64,000 nucleotides of DNA from Polychytrium aggregatum (lineage: Eukaryota; Chytridiomycota; Chytridiomycetes; Polychytriales). The stretch is from positions 1 to 64,000 of the forward strand of contig NW_026516375.1 of the NCBI RefSeq assembly GCF_025602895.1, written 5' to 3'. A program made the translations under genes and the position numbers. The notes beneath the pieces are model-generated. The model worked only from the letters and a program-made list of their open reading frames with translations. It was not told where the DNA came from and did no database searches. Within the stretch, counting starts at the first letter, position 1. Each line of letters opens with the position of its first letter. This document shows positions 1 through 10,991 of this stretch, piece after piece.

Positions 1-19
1 ACGGCTCAGTGGGGCAAAG

Positions 20-3000
20 GTGTTTACCAAGATCGACCTGCGCGGAGCGTACAACCTCGTACGCATCCGCCAGGGAGATGAATGGAAAACAGCCTTTCGT
101 ACTCCATTCGGGCTGTTCGAGTACCTCGTGATGCCATTCGGACTCACGAACGCCCCCGCGGTGTTCCAACACTTCCTGAACGATGTGTTCAGACATATTG
201 TCGGATCACGGGATCAAGAGGAAGTGCCAGATCGCGGGATCAAGAGGAAGTCAAAAGAAGAAGATAGAGAAGGGTTTTATTGATCTTAGCGAGGCTATGA
301 TATAGAGTCAAGTGTGTCTGGGGTCGAAGGTGATGACCAGAAACATGAGCGGGCGAAGGCGGGCTATTTATCTGTCTGGCGGTCCCGGAGGCGAAGCCTG
401 CCGCAGCGGGGGCGAAGCAGCGGAGGCGGCGGGACAGCAGCCAGGCAGCAGCGGCTAACCGGAGAAACATGTGAAAAGTCTGACAAATGCTCGGTGGCTG
501 ACAAATGCGGGTGACACGGCGTCTGACTAATGCATGGTCGATGACAAATGCAGGGAACACAGAGCGGCGTGTGCAACATGAGAGCAAGGAAAAAGGAAAG
601 GCGTCGCAGGACAAAGGAAAAAGAAAGTGTGCAACGCAAACAGTGACTCAAGTGCGACGGTGCAGCCAAGCGGGCGGAGGGATCTGTGACAAACTCCCAG
701 GATGAGCATGAAGAACACGTCAAGGAAGTCCTGCTGCGTCTGCGAACCCATGGCCTGTCCGCGAAGCCTGAGAAGTGCATGTTCGACCAACAAGAGGTCG
801 AGTTCCTGGGATTCGTGGTCACCACCGGCCATGTGAAGTTGGACCCGTCGAAGGTCAAGGCCGTTGTCGAGTGGAACCCCCCGCACACTGTCAAAGGTGT
901 ACAGCGCTTCCTGGGCTTTGCCAACTTCTACCGTCAATTTATCAAGGACTACTCGTCGCTGGCAATTCCCTTGAACGCGCTCACGGGGAAGGACGTGCCG
1001 TTCAGCTGGACCCCTCAAGCACAAGCCGCGTTTGACAAGCTCAAGAGTCGATTCACCTCCGCCCCTGTCCTCGCACATCCCCGCCTGGATGCGCCGTTCG
1101 TCGTGGAAACGGACGCATCCGACTATGCCATCGGAGCGGTCCTCTCGCAGCCTGACGACAGTGGTATGCTACATCCAGTGGCATTCCACTCTCGGAAGCT
1201 GCAACAAGCAGAGAGCCGCTACGATGTGCACGACAAGGAGTTACTGGCGATCGTGGACGCTCTCAAGCGCTGGAGGCACTTCCTCATTGGGTCACCGTAC
1301 AAGATCACAGTGTTCTCGGACCACCGCAACCTCCAGTATTTCATGGAGTCACGTGCCCTCAACGGGCGATAGGCCCGCTGGTCGATGTTCCTCTCGGACT
1401 TTGACTTTGTGGTCTCCTATCGGCCGGGTAAGACACATGCCAAGGCAGACGCACTGTCTCGCCGTGCCGAGCACGGATTTGAGGAGGGAGGGGGTCATGC
1501 ACGGATCGAAGCTCCCCTCCTGCGACCTGAGCAGATCCTCGCAGCCATGACGCGTCGCGACAACTCCGACACGAACCGCGACAACTCCGACAACCCCGAC
1601 AACTCCGACAAGCACCGCGATGACTCCGACGCAAACCCAGACGACATCGTGGAACCAACAACCACCGTGCCGGACCGCCCCATCCCCGCCAATACCGGCA
1701 CCACGCCCAAGGCAACGGTCACCAACAATGGGGAACAGCTCCGCCTGCTCCAGGAGTACCACGACAACCCCCTGGCCGGCCACTTTGGAATCAACAAGAC
1801 GTTCAAGCTACTCTCCCGCGATTTCACCTGGCCAGGTATGAGGCAGATGGTCGCCGACTATGTTCGGTCGTGCGACACCTGCGCTCGAGCCAAGACCCCA
1901 CGACATGCTCCAAGTGGTCTGCTGATGCCCCTCCCGATCCCGGAACGACCGTGGGGGTCCATCTCCATGGACTTTGTGACGGACCTCCCACAGGTCCAAG
2001 GATTCGACTCGATTCTGGTGGTTGTGTGCCGTCTGACAAAGATGGCACACTTCATCGCGTGTGCCAAGACGATCACCGCCCAGCACACAGCCACGTTGGT
2101 GCTCCGCGAGGTTGTGCGATTGCACGGGTTGCCCGACTCAGTTGTATCTGATCGCGGCCCCCAGTTTGCCTCTCGTTTCTGGGACAGGTTCCTCGAACTG
2201 CTCGGAACAACAACCAACCTCTCGTCTGGGTTCCACCCCCAGTCTAACGGTCAAACGGAGCGTGTGAACCAAGTCCTTGAACAATACCTCCGATGCTACA
2301 CCTCCTACCGACAAGACAATTGGGTGGACCTCCTTCCACTGGCCGAGTTTGCATACAACAACGCAGCTCACGAGTCGACCGGGGTCGCACCATTCTACGC
2401 TAACTACGGTCTTCATCCTAGATTTTCTGTGCACCAGCCTGTCGGGTCAATCAATCCGGCTGCCGAGTCACACGCCATGCTCATTGGCGATATCAGGGAG
2501 TACTTGACTGCGAACCTCCGCGACTCCCAGGAGCGTTACAAGTACTACGCGGACCTGCGGCGAGCGGAGGCACCCGAGTACTCCCCGGGTGACCAAGTCT
2601 GGTTGCGCCGCCTCAACATCAAGACCACTCGCCCCTCTGACAAGTTGGACTACAAGCGCATTGGTCCGTACAAGATCAAGAGGAAGATCAACGACGTTGC
2701 CTACGAATTGGAGCTTCCACCACGTTTCCGGATTCATCCGGTATTTCATGTGTCACTGCTAGACCCCCACGTGACCCCACTCATCCCCAATCGTATCATC
2801 CCACCCCCACCACCAGTTGAAGTCGAGGGCAATATCGAGTATGAGGTCGAAGAAATATTGGACTCGAAGAAACAAGGTCGTGGGATGCTTTACTTGGTAT
2901 CCTGGAAAGGATACCCAATGTCGGAATCCACCTGGGAATCGCCCGCAAATGTGAAGAACGCTCCGGAACTGGTGGAGGAGTTCCACCAGCGATACCCGGA

Positions 3001-3037
3001 CAAGCCAAAGCCGGTATCCAGGTCTCGCAGTCGGTGA
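20..3037 (+). pseudogene. pol: pol polyprotein of Ty3/gypsy element (RT-RNase H-integrase-chromodomain), broken
   Basis: All pieces lie in one reading frame. RT fingers/palm read [15 protein letters not shown] and [12 protein letters not shown] (20-205). The block carrying the YxDD catalytic motif is missing. RT resumes at about 700 with EHVKEVLLRLR. RNase H shows ETDASDYAIG, the glutamate in HDKELLAIVDAL and FSDHRNLQYF, and then meets a TAG at 1370-1372 where the family normally has glutamine before ARW. After the stop come the last RNase H aspartate (KADALSRR), a tract rich in NSD repeats (about 1550-1650), the integrase zinc finger (H-H-CDTC, 1760-1890), the catalytic core with D in SMDFVTDLP, D in VSDRGPQF and E in SNGQTERVNQ (1950-2270), and a chromodomain ending ESTWESPANVKNAPELVEEF (2850-2990). 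The stop codon is at 3035-3037. Confidence 0.93.
205..690 (+). other. Foreign block replacing the RT active site
   Basis: RT similarity stops after the family motif [10 protein letters not shown] and resumes at HEEHVKEVL. Between lies about 480 bases without RT similarity. The left junction carries an imperfect tandem duplication of gatcacgggatcaagagg / gatcgcgggatcaagagg (205-250). Inside, the decamer tgacaaatgc occurs three times, with a near match tgactaatgc (about 480-550). No coding region is recognisable in it. It could be an insertion with deletion, or a fragment of a non-autonomous element; I see no clear target-site duplication. Confidence 0.6.
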
Positions 3038-3046
3038 AGGGGGGAG
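3037..3046 (+). other. Polypurine tract of the retrotransposon
   Basis: The run aaggggggag starts at the last base of the pol stop codon and lies just before the TGTGAC start of the 3' LTR. This is the usual place of the plus-strand primer in Ty3/gypsy elements. Confidence 0.65.
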
Positions 3047-3049
3047 TGA

Positions 3050-3370
3050 TGTGACGACTCGGTCCAGTCGCCACATGTCGAGAGGGCTGGGTCGTGCACG
3101 CGAGCGAGGAGGCTCCCCACCACTACCCCCACTGCGGTTTGCTGGGTTCTCACGATATATAAAGGGTGAAGCCCCAGCACTGGAAGGACCCAGCAAGACG
3201 AGTCTTCTGTTCATCTCGCCTTCCTGGCTACTCCGCTGACCCGCTTCCCTGAATACACCTCCGTTCCCACGCTGCCTTGCCCGCTCCGCTCGCCCGTGCC
3301 CCGATAGTCCCATGTCCCGTCCCCGGTCCGTCCCTCGTTCATTACAGTTCGGTGTTGTATTCCATATCAA
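3050..3370 (+). repeat. 3' LTR of the Ty3/gypsy element (end estimated)
   Basis: The LTR starts with TGTGACGACTCGG directly after the polypurine tract. It holds a strong TATA box about 105 bases in, consistent with a U3 promoter and downstream R-U5. The 3' end cannot be set without the other LTR; a TG...CA boundary near 3350-3375 is plausible. From there to 3630 I see only the tail of the neighbouring gene on the opposite strand. Confidence 0.55.
3156..3163 (+). promoter_or_regulatory. TATA box in the 3' LTR
   Basis: TATATAAA lies inside the LTR about 106 bases after its TG start, the expected place for the retrotransposon promoter. If active it would read toward the 3' end of the MDC1-like gene, which lies on the opposite strand. 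Confidence 0.5.
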
Positions 3371-3629
3371 GAGAGATGTTTCCAATGATCCGAAAACTCT
3401 CAATGACGCACTGTTGCCTCTGCCCATTATCCAACACATAACACAGTATATCCGTGCAGAGTCTCATTCTCCTCAACTGTGTTTCCTCGATGCCTTCCTT
3501 GGGCGCTGTGAGCTTGCCGGTGGGTTGGCACGTCGATTCGGTAGCGAGAGGTGATATCTAGACCAGATATTTATCAGCTCGTTGGCTTCCGTTGCTGTGT
3601 CTCCCATCCAGATAATGACTTCCAGATTC

Positions 3630-6600
3630 TTACCTTTCCTTCTCCACTCTCTGCCGCAAAATTCCAGTCATCACAAACTCGTTGGTGTGGATCGTCCATC
3701 CCTTCTGAGCAAGTGCTTGACACTCCTCCTCGTCTTCATGGCAGCCCAAGACGATGGTATTTTCGTCTGGGGATTCATCGACTCGCTGTATCATCTGAGA
3801 CACGATGTACGGATTTAGTGGGCCATCACTATGTTGATCGTTGCGGTCGCCATTACTTCCACCTTACCGTGCCGCCCGATGCGCTAACAATCTCCCTCAG
3901 CTCGTCTTCCGCAGGTTTAATATTTTTTGTTGCATAGAACTGCAGCCCCTTCATCAGCGAACTTGGATGCATCTGAGTCTGTGCAAGGGAAGACCTCAGC
4001 GAGAAACTATGGGCCTTCTCGCCTTCCTTATCTTGTAAAATGAACTTCTTTTCGTCTGCCAGTTGAGCGTCGTAGTCGTCACTATGGCTGTCTCCAAGTC
4101 ATCATACTCATCGCTCAAGATGGAGCATCATTTATCTTCCAGCAATCGCCGAACTCTTACCCACAAAGTAGCCCTTTGATTTTGAATCGTCGAGCCACCG
4201 GATACTGACAATGTTCCGACCAGCGGAAAGCGCACATAAAAACTTCACTGTGCGTCGTATTTTGTCTGTGACCAGGTGTGTGCAGTCTTCCCATGAATCT
4301 GCGACTCGTCCACCAAGATCCTCTACGATCTAAATTAAGCCCAGCCAAGTCGATCGCTTCAGGTTCAGAATATACCACCACGTTTCCCCCCCCCCAACAC
4401 ACATGCATCCGGAGTATTTTCGCCACTCACCGCCCGACGTGACTCATCATCGATTCCAGTAAACATGACACTTGGAGCTATATCTGTGTGAATCGCCTTT
4501 GCATCATCCGTGCCGTATGTCCACGATCGCTGCGCTCGAACCGAGCTCGTCCAGCTGTAATTTTGAGTTGACCACATTCTCGTTAATCAACTATGGCTTA
4601 CCCCATTCTTCATCCCGCCTGCGACATGCATTCGTTACAGGCTCTGACACTGTCGTCAAAAATATGTTCTAGATCATCCAGGACTAATGGATAGGAAGGC
4701 TACACACCTATCTTGCGACTGCTGTACCGACTGGCTGCTCAAGGGGTTCATAATGGCTTGCTGATTCTGCTCCTCGTCCGTTAACAGACCCGAGTTTCCA
4801 CGGGGCAGTGTTCTCTGAGAGGCACTTTCTTGGTTGCTGCGGTCCCTTATTCGCTTTGACTGTCGAGCTGCTGTTGAGATGTCTCGAGCCTTGCGTTTCC
4901 GAGTTTTGCCCAGAGTCAGAGTGGCATTTGCATCACCCTCGCTTTGAGCAGTGGACACTGATCTCAGTGTCGAGGACACTGTCAGGGCAGGGGTATATTG
5001 CGACAAAGTCTCGTGCTGTGGGCCTTCCGAGCTGTCGCTGGCGCCATTTCGTGTGATATGAACTGAGGCCTGCTCCTCTTCAGTCACATTCTCGATGTTC
5101 TCGGCTGCCTCCTTCGCTTCCGAATATGAACCCATCTCGGCAATGTCGTCTATTTTCAGTGTAGCTGTGTCTGGGGCCTGGCTGATCGAGTGTGAGGCCC
5201 AGAGCTCTGATACCCGTTGCTCCTCGTCTTCGACAGCGGTTGATTTGCCAAAAACTTCGGATGTCTTGCTGTTACTTCGACTACTTCGACTACTTCGGGT
5301 GCTGGTTGTTGTTGATGAACTTGTCCGCCAAGAGACAGCCCTTGCTGCTGCTCGATGTTCGAGGACCACCGAGGGCTCGGAAAGAATTACCGAATCGGAA
5401 ATCTCATCCCACCTACCAGGCACCTTTCGACGACCTGAGATTGCAGATTTTGCCAAACGCTTCTTTGCTTGGCCCCTCTGTGAATTTCCGCGGAATGATT
5501 CGGCTTCTGCGTTCACTGGAGGCACTGAATACTGAAAGCTGGACTGAGAAACACGATGCACCTCATTGTCCGTCTTGTCATCCGAAATTTTTGACTCGTT
5601 GATAACATCGGGTGTGCTTGACTGATGAGCCGATAGTGTCGCACCATCACTCGTGCTGGAATTCTGCCGCTCGGACACTGACGAATGGTTTGGGTTTGGG
5701 CTGGATGAAGGGCTGTTTCGTTGAACGCTCTTGTTTCTCGATTTGGCAGCAGAGTCTTGACCGTCACCAGTATCGTGAATATCAGCAAATGATGCCAAGG
5801 CATCTTGTGCATGGTGACAGTTTGATTGGGCGGCGACGCACGAATCAGCGACCTGATTGGTGATCCGGTTAGTTGATGTCCTCTCCGCGGCCAGATGGAG
5901 GGCCATGTTCATGGGAACGGTCGTACTTTCCGTTTCCGAGCCCATCCACACCCCGCCAGGTGTGTCAGACAGAGCATGTGGATCAACTTGGCCTGGAATC
6001 TCTTCTGCCCGGTGTGCAATCGAGTCAATGCCATCGTCAGCTTGGACTGGGGCATTGTTCTTCTGGACACGATCGACACCGATATCAGCATCCGGCTGGG
6101 CTTCTTCGTTTGGATTTGGCCCATTCGTTCTGCCATCGCCAGGATCGCCATGTAGCAGAGCCCCTCGTTCGTTTGCTATCGCAGGGTCTGGCGTGGCATG
6201 GACGCTCCGCCCGCTCTTGGCGGATCTGGACGACAGGAATCCGTCCAAGTCCGCCTCGATCAAGAGAGTTGGCTCCAGATCCAATCCGGTTTCGGTCAAG
6301 TTGTTCTGGACAAAACCCTCGTCTGGCCAGCTTCCAATGTCATGTTGGGGCTGCAGAGGCTGGGTTTGAGGCTCGCTGCTGTGAAGACTTGTCGCTCGGT
6401 TGGCTCCTGAGCCGCGATCGTCCAGCAGATCAGGCGATGGAAGTATCAGCTTTGACGAACCCTGCTCGCTCTTCGTTTGTGTCGATTCATATTCATCAAA
6501 TACATCGGCGCCTTCCCCTAGGAGGTCGGCCGGGCTAGCCTTCTTTATCTTGGAGCGGCTGCCGCCGGGAATATGAAACGCGGGGCTTCGAATCGGCGAA

Positions 6601-7812
6601 AGCATCGACTGATGGGTCCGCGAGATGTTTTCATGGATGAGAGGGACAGAGCTCGAAGCTTCATCAGCCGGGATAACTGGTTGAGTTGAAACAACGTGCT
6701 CGATATTCGACGAGCCTGTACCCTCGACGATCTGCGTTGTTGACACCATGCCGCTCTGGACGAGTTGGGTGGACGGTCCATCGAACGGCGGAGACGCAAA
6801 TGGGGCCGGCATGGTTGGCTCTACACTTCCAGAGTCAGTCTGGCCGAGCGGTGCTCCGTCGTCTAGAGTATTCAACAAAGTCAGCCAAGCAGACCACTTC
6901 ATAACCGCTATGTTCGCCGATATCCTGCCTCACACTTGCCTGTTTGTGTCTCCTACACCGTTAACCAAAGAACCGGATATGGAAGGGGTCAAAAGCTGGG
7001 CGAGGCCGATTCAAGAGCTGGCAACATGGGTCAGCGGCTTGGTCTGGCAGTGCGAGACATCAAGCCTGCTGGCGCCAGATCCGCTCATGGAGCCAGACCA
7101 TCCATGGACCCTGGACAGCTGGGCTCCCTTAACCGCCGCCTCGCCCCCCCCCCTCGCTTCATTCTCTGCCTCGTCATGCCTCTGATGTTCTCGGCATACC
7201 ACCGCCCAGAAGCCCGCATGCTGGATAATGACTACCTTGTCTTCGCGAAGTGGATCAACGATTTCATAACGGCATACGGCCGGCCCGAATTGAACTGCTT
7301 GGTTGTTCAATAGCTGGTACGCCCTTGCAGGATACAGTCTAACGGAATCGTCACCTTGGCCAATAGAGGTAAAGTTTGTGGATTCGAGGTCCTGGATAAA
7401 ATGGATCGATCCTTGCGAGGATATCTCTACCGAGGATGAAGAGCATGTGTCAAGGCAGTAATCAAGCACCCAGCAGTGTTCGTCAGAATTGTCGGCTGGA
7501 GCTGTTGAGAGGAGTGAGCAGTGTGATGGATGCTGGTCCCATCTGATTCTGTCCAGCTCTCCCAGGCGAGAGTCCCTACAGACTGGTCTCTGACGGAACT
7601 GTTACCAACCGAAAATCGCATGGAGTCCGCTGACACCAGGCACGGGCAATACGACATCAGCTTCCATGTTGCTTCCAACACAGGTAATTCCTGTGTGGAT
7701 GGGGTATTTGATCTGGTTGTCTGGATTGGCTTCATCAATGCAATAGAGATAGGCAGCCTAGTCGCAGAAGCGCACGATCGGTCGGGATCGACCGCTGTTG
7801 TCAGTTTCCATG
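3630..7812 (-). CDS. FHA-BRCT DNA-damage mediator (MDC1/Mdb1-like)
   Basis: Read on the minus strand, exons 7757-7610 and 7501-7236 encode an FHA domain (CVGSNMEADVVLP, GVSGLHAIF, then DLESTNFTSIGQ and FGPAVCRYEIVDP). A long exon (about 6900-4708) encodes a low-complexity region with many SQ/TQ sites, typical of ATM/ATR targets. Exons 4554-4431, 4329-4161 and 4091-3868 encode BRCT1 (VMFTGIDDESRRA, GGRVADSWEDCTHLVTDKIR, FLCALSAGRNIVSIRWLDDS) and the start of BRCT2 (KGLQFYATKNIKP, EIVSASGGT). The last segment ends TNEFVMTGILRQRVEKER with TAA at 3632-3630. In MDC1 the tandem BRCT binds phospho-H2A(X) and the FHA binds phospho-threonine partners. The first exon (ATG perhaps near 7812) and the FHA-to-SQ/TQ junction are uncertain. 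Between 3868 and about 3830 the frame shifts by one base (see findings). Confidence 0.78.
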
Positions 7813-8061
7813 GGAAGTTGGGGGGGGGTAAAGATACCCCATGTGCGCAAGCGAGGGGCAGAGTCTTTCGAGACTCGATGGATACCCTGCCGACTTGGCG
7901 GCTCCGCATCTTCCGCTCGCGGTTGCAGCTTTGATCGCCGGGCAAACCACATTATCTTCTGGACGAGAATCGGTTCGGAATATGCGATGGCACAGCGCCT
8001 CAGTGCGGCGGAGCACCGAGGCCATAAAAACCCAAGACAAAATAGATGAAGACTTGTTTAC

Positions 8062-8259
8062 CAGCTTCCGCTCACTGGGTGAAAGGCCCAGCTTGTCCTT
8101 GACTTCGTTGACAAAGGCCAGTTTGGACAAGAGAGCCTGGTCGTAGGACGACGAGTCGCTGGGGTCGCTGACGGCTTGGGTGGGCTCGACGGAGGCCGGA
8201 TAGGTGTTCGCAAAGGTGCCGAGGAGGGGGCTCTGCGATCGCGGCAGCGATTCACGCAT
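8062..8259 (-). CDS. Possible exon of an unidentified protein
   Basis: An open segment on the minus strand starts at ATG 8259 and runs to a plausible GTAAAC donor at 8061. It encodes MRESLPRSQSPLLGTF and, near its end, LSKLAFVNEVKDKLGLSPSE, which has the look of real protein. A second open stretch upstream (about 8252-8450) contains a hydrophobic run (GDWVVMALIIL). No family was recognised and the downstream exon was not found. It could be part of a small membrane protein or an artefact. Confidence 0.25.
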
Positions 8260-8770
8260 CGCTTTGGCCGGCCTGGTTGGATCGGGTTGGATCTGGGAGA
8301 ATTGAGGGGGCGATCTGGGAGGACGTTCGCTCCAAGATGATCAAGGCCATGACGACCCAATCCCCAAGCAGGCCGCCCGACATCGCACCAGGCGCCGCGC
8401 TGCGCATCGTTCGCGCCTCGCCCTTCGCTTGCTGCCGCTGCTTGCGTGTCATCTCATCGGACAGATCGCTCGGGGCCGAGATACGGACACTTCCCAGCAG
8501 CCCAGTCGGCCTCAGATCTCCAGAGTCCACAATGCTTCCCTCGGGCCCCTCAGGTAGCGGCAATCTGCCGGTCGGCGCTGTAGGCGACGGACAAGCCCTG
8601 CGTTGATGGCCCCATTGCTGCCGATCGCTGTCGATCGCTGTCGATCCTGGTCGGTTGCTGTCGATCCTGGTCGGTTGCTGCACCTCCCGCTGATTCACAT
8701 TCTCCCCACCGTGTTTATCCCGCCGGACGCAATGGTATCCAACCATAGGCTTCTGTAAGTCGGCTGTTGT

Positions 8771-9060
8771 GCGTGTTTAGCGATGGGCCTGTGGATCTCT
8801 GGCAATGCAGCCCAGGACACAATCTCATGGCGAATCCTCATCGTGCAGACAATGCACCCGTGTCCAAGGGGGTGTTTCTGTTCGTCGGAATCAACAGCCT
8901 ACTCTCGGCCGTTTTCAAGTTCAAGCACAGCTTTCATCTGCAGCTTTTCCCCCACATTGTGCGCGACCACCAAGTACGTTTGCTCCGGCCGTGGATACCA
9001 TTGGAGGTGCCAGCACTTGCCCAAGCCCATACGGACAGAGCCCGGGACTAATCTTTTGAT
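8771..9060 (-). other. Unresolved coding-like segment
   Basis: The minus strand reads MGLGKCWHLQWYPRPEQTY, then VVAHNVGEKLQMKAVLELEN up to a TAG near 8905, and another frame continues with a CIVC pair. The composition looks protein-like, but no complete gene or confident family can be assembled. The plus-strand reading frames here look like shadows. Confidence 0.2.
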
Positions 9061-9302
9061 TGCATTCGAACTCGTGGTGGCGAATGCGGATGACCGGAGC
9101 AGTTCTGGAGACTGATCTCAACTCATTGCGGTGAGTTTGCTGGACAGCCATGAGCCTGAGGAATCTCACTACTTGCATCGGCGCCTTGGTCCTGCCTCTG
9201 TTATGATTTTAATCGCCACCCCTCTCGCCGCTGTCTCGTTCAAACTCCTCAACTATCAAACTTTCAAATCGTCGCGCTGAACTACTTCCGACGAACAACC
9301 AG

Positions 9303-10422
9303 CTTTCCGCAGCAGTGCAGAGATCCTGTTCGGCAGCCTGTTGATCTACCACATGCGCTTAATTGAGCGACAATGGGGAACCTCCAAGTTCGCTTCCTTT
9401 GTGACAATCACTTCGACCCTGTCAACCATATTCTACGTGGCCGTCCTCGCCTCGGGCCATTACTTTGGCCTGAAATATGTGTCGTCGGGACCATATGCCA
9501 TTATCGTACGTTCCAACCTACGCAACCGCGCCAGTGACCCCGACTAGAGTCCACTGCCGATTCGTCTGCGAGGCCGCTCGATGGACTGAGACTCGCCGGC
9601 TCCGATTACTCACTCTCCGACTCCCTCGCACCGCCAGTTTGCTGCCCTGTGGCAGTATCATGCAACTGTTCCGGCCACTTGGAAGTCGCAGTTGCTGGGC
9701 ATGAGCTTCAGCGACAAGTATCTGCCATACATGATGGCTGCCCAGGTAACTTGGTCGCGAGTTGGCAAGTTGTATTTCGATGCAAGTTCGAGTTCTGATA
9801 TGCGGCATCAAGCTCCACTTGTGCGATTGACCCCTTGCTGTCGCCGTCATGCATGGCCGGCGTCTTGACTTCACGCCTCGAATCTGGATCGCTGTAACCG
9901 TCTGGGCATGGTATTGGTCGCATCGGTCTCATCTCGCCGCAATCTGCCTTTTCCTCCCTCATCCTTCCCCATTGGCGACATGGATCGCGATCCAAAACGA
10001 GGAAGCTCTTGCTGTCGTCGTTCCCAAACTCAGCCGTGGCCGGCGTCTGTGGCCTTGCCGCAGGAATGCTCTATCGACAACCGCTACTTCCCTTCCAAAA
10101 GTGGCGCTATCCCCAGGCTGTTCGCAGCTTTTGCAAGGCGTGGATCCTTCCCTTGCTGATGTCCTCCAATGTCCAGCGACCTTCCCTCACCAATGTTCAG
10201 GAGCGTACACCTCGACCACCCGCCCCAAGAACCAGTAACCATGATGCCGACACTATTGCCCAAGCTTCGACAGAAAATCCTCCAGAGGAACAGATCTCAG
10301 CCCTTGAAAGCATGGGCTTCCAGCGCGAGGACGTCCTCGCCGCGTTGCGCATGAGCGGCAATGATACAAATCGAGCGGCTGCACTCTTGCTTGATGGGCA
10401 GGAGGGTCAGAACATGCAGTGA
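9303..10422 (+). CDS. UBAC2-like rhomboid pseudoprotease with UBA domain
   Basis: Three exons are clear: 9303-9505, 9638-9745 and 10006-10422. Spliced, they give SSAEILFGSLLIYHMRLIER, then GPYAIIFAALWQYHATVPAT, MSFSDKYLPYMMAAQLLLSS and VAGVCGLAAGMLYRQPLLPF, ending in a UBA domain (EEQISALESMGFQREDVLAA, NDTNRAAALLLDG) and TGA at 10420-10422. This is the layout of UBAC2: a derlin/rhomboid-type membrane domain in the ER without a protease dyad, then a C-terminal ubiquitin-binding UBA, acting in ER-associated degradation and lipid-droplet protein traffic. The first exon with the start codon should lie between 9150 and 9300 but could not be fixed; the frame around 9150 (ATG AGC CTG) soon stops. 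Confidence 0.85.
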
Positions 10423-10605
10423 ACCTGGGTACACCGATTGACACGCTCTATTTGAGGATTGGGTCTTCGTCATCGAGAGAGCCTTCTTAGCACGATCCCG
10501 TTGCTGTGGACGGATTATAGCTACACGAATCTTTGTTTCCGAGCCCTGTGATGTGACAAAGTCTATACTCGAATTCTCAATATTGGCATTGCCGTTCTGG
10601 ATCGT

Positions 10606-10862
10606 ACTGGGCCTGGTGTGATGCGCCATACAGGGGATCTGGATTTGGATCTGGATTTGGATCTGGATCGCCGTCGGCAATGACCACCAGCACAGTCATG
10701 GACTCTTCATGGCGCACCATTGCCGTTGCCCATGGCATTGATCTGAGATATACACGGCCATGCCACACACACCAACACCAACCGACAGACACGGCCGTGC
10801 GGTGTGCTCAAGAGCTGTCCTTTTCAACACCGTCATGCCCTCGCCGATGCACCGCCGACCGA
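10606..10862 (+). repeat. Dispersed repeat, copy A
   Basis: This stretch matches 60070-60352 on the opposite strand at about 90% by eye over both flanks. Shared landmarks are ggtgtgatgcgccat on the left, a tandem tract of atctggatttgg units (about 10637-10668), and on the right agcacagtcatggactcttc followed by cacggccatgccacacacac. Copy A has about three tandem units; copy B has more. It has no coding potential that I can recognise and could be a short non-autonomous mobile element or an old segmental copy. Confidence 0.8.
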
Positions 10863-10991
10863 TAGCACACCGAGGTTGCACCGCAAAACAAGTTTCACGA
10901 CAGAGGACTATTGATAATTGAGAGTGAGGCGATCCCTTCGGATTTCCGACCATTACAGCCTTTGACAACAAGCTGTGCTGCCGCTGCCATG

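Larger units (their letters stand above)
1..3370 (+). mobile_element. Ty3/gypsy retrotransposon (chromovirus type), 3' part, defective
   Basis: The left window edge cuts the element, so gag, protease and the 5' LTR are not visible. What remains in order is the reverse transcriptase core, an intrusive block at about 205-690, the rest of reverse transcriptase, RNase H, a zinc-binding integrase, a C-terminal chromodomain, a polypurine tract and a 3' LTR start. The chromodomain after integrase places it among chromoviruses, which use it to target chromatin. Two lesions make this copy non-autonomous: loss of the active-site segment of reverse transcriptase and an in-frame TAG in RNase H. The 3' LTR end could not be fixed because the 5' LTR is outside the window; 3370 is an estimate. 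Confidence 0.92.

Noticed and set aside
3550-3630. Minus-strand KNLEVIIWMGDTATEANELI as another exon of the MDC1-like gene
   Set aside because: The BRCT2 frame ends at a TAA at 3632-3630 just before it, and there is no matching splice phase.
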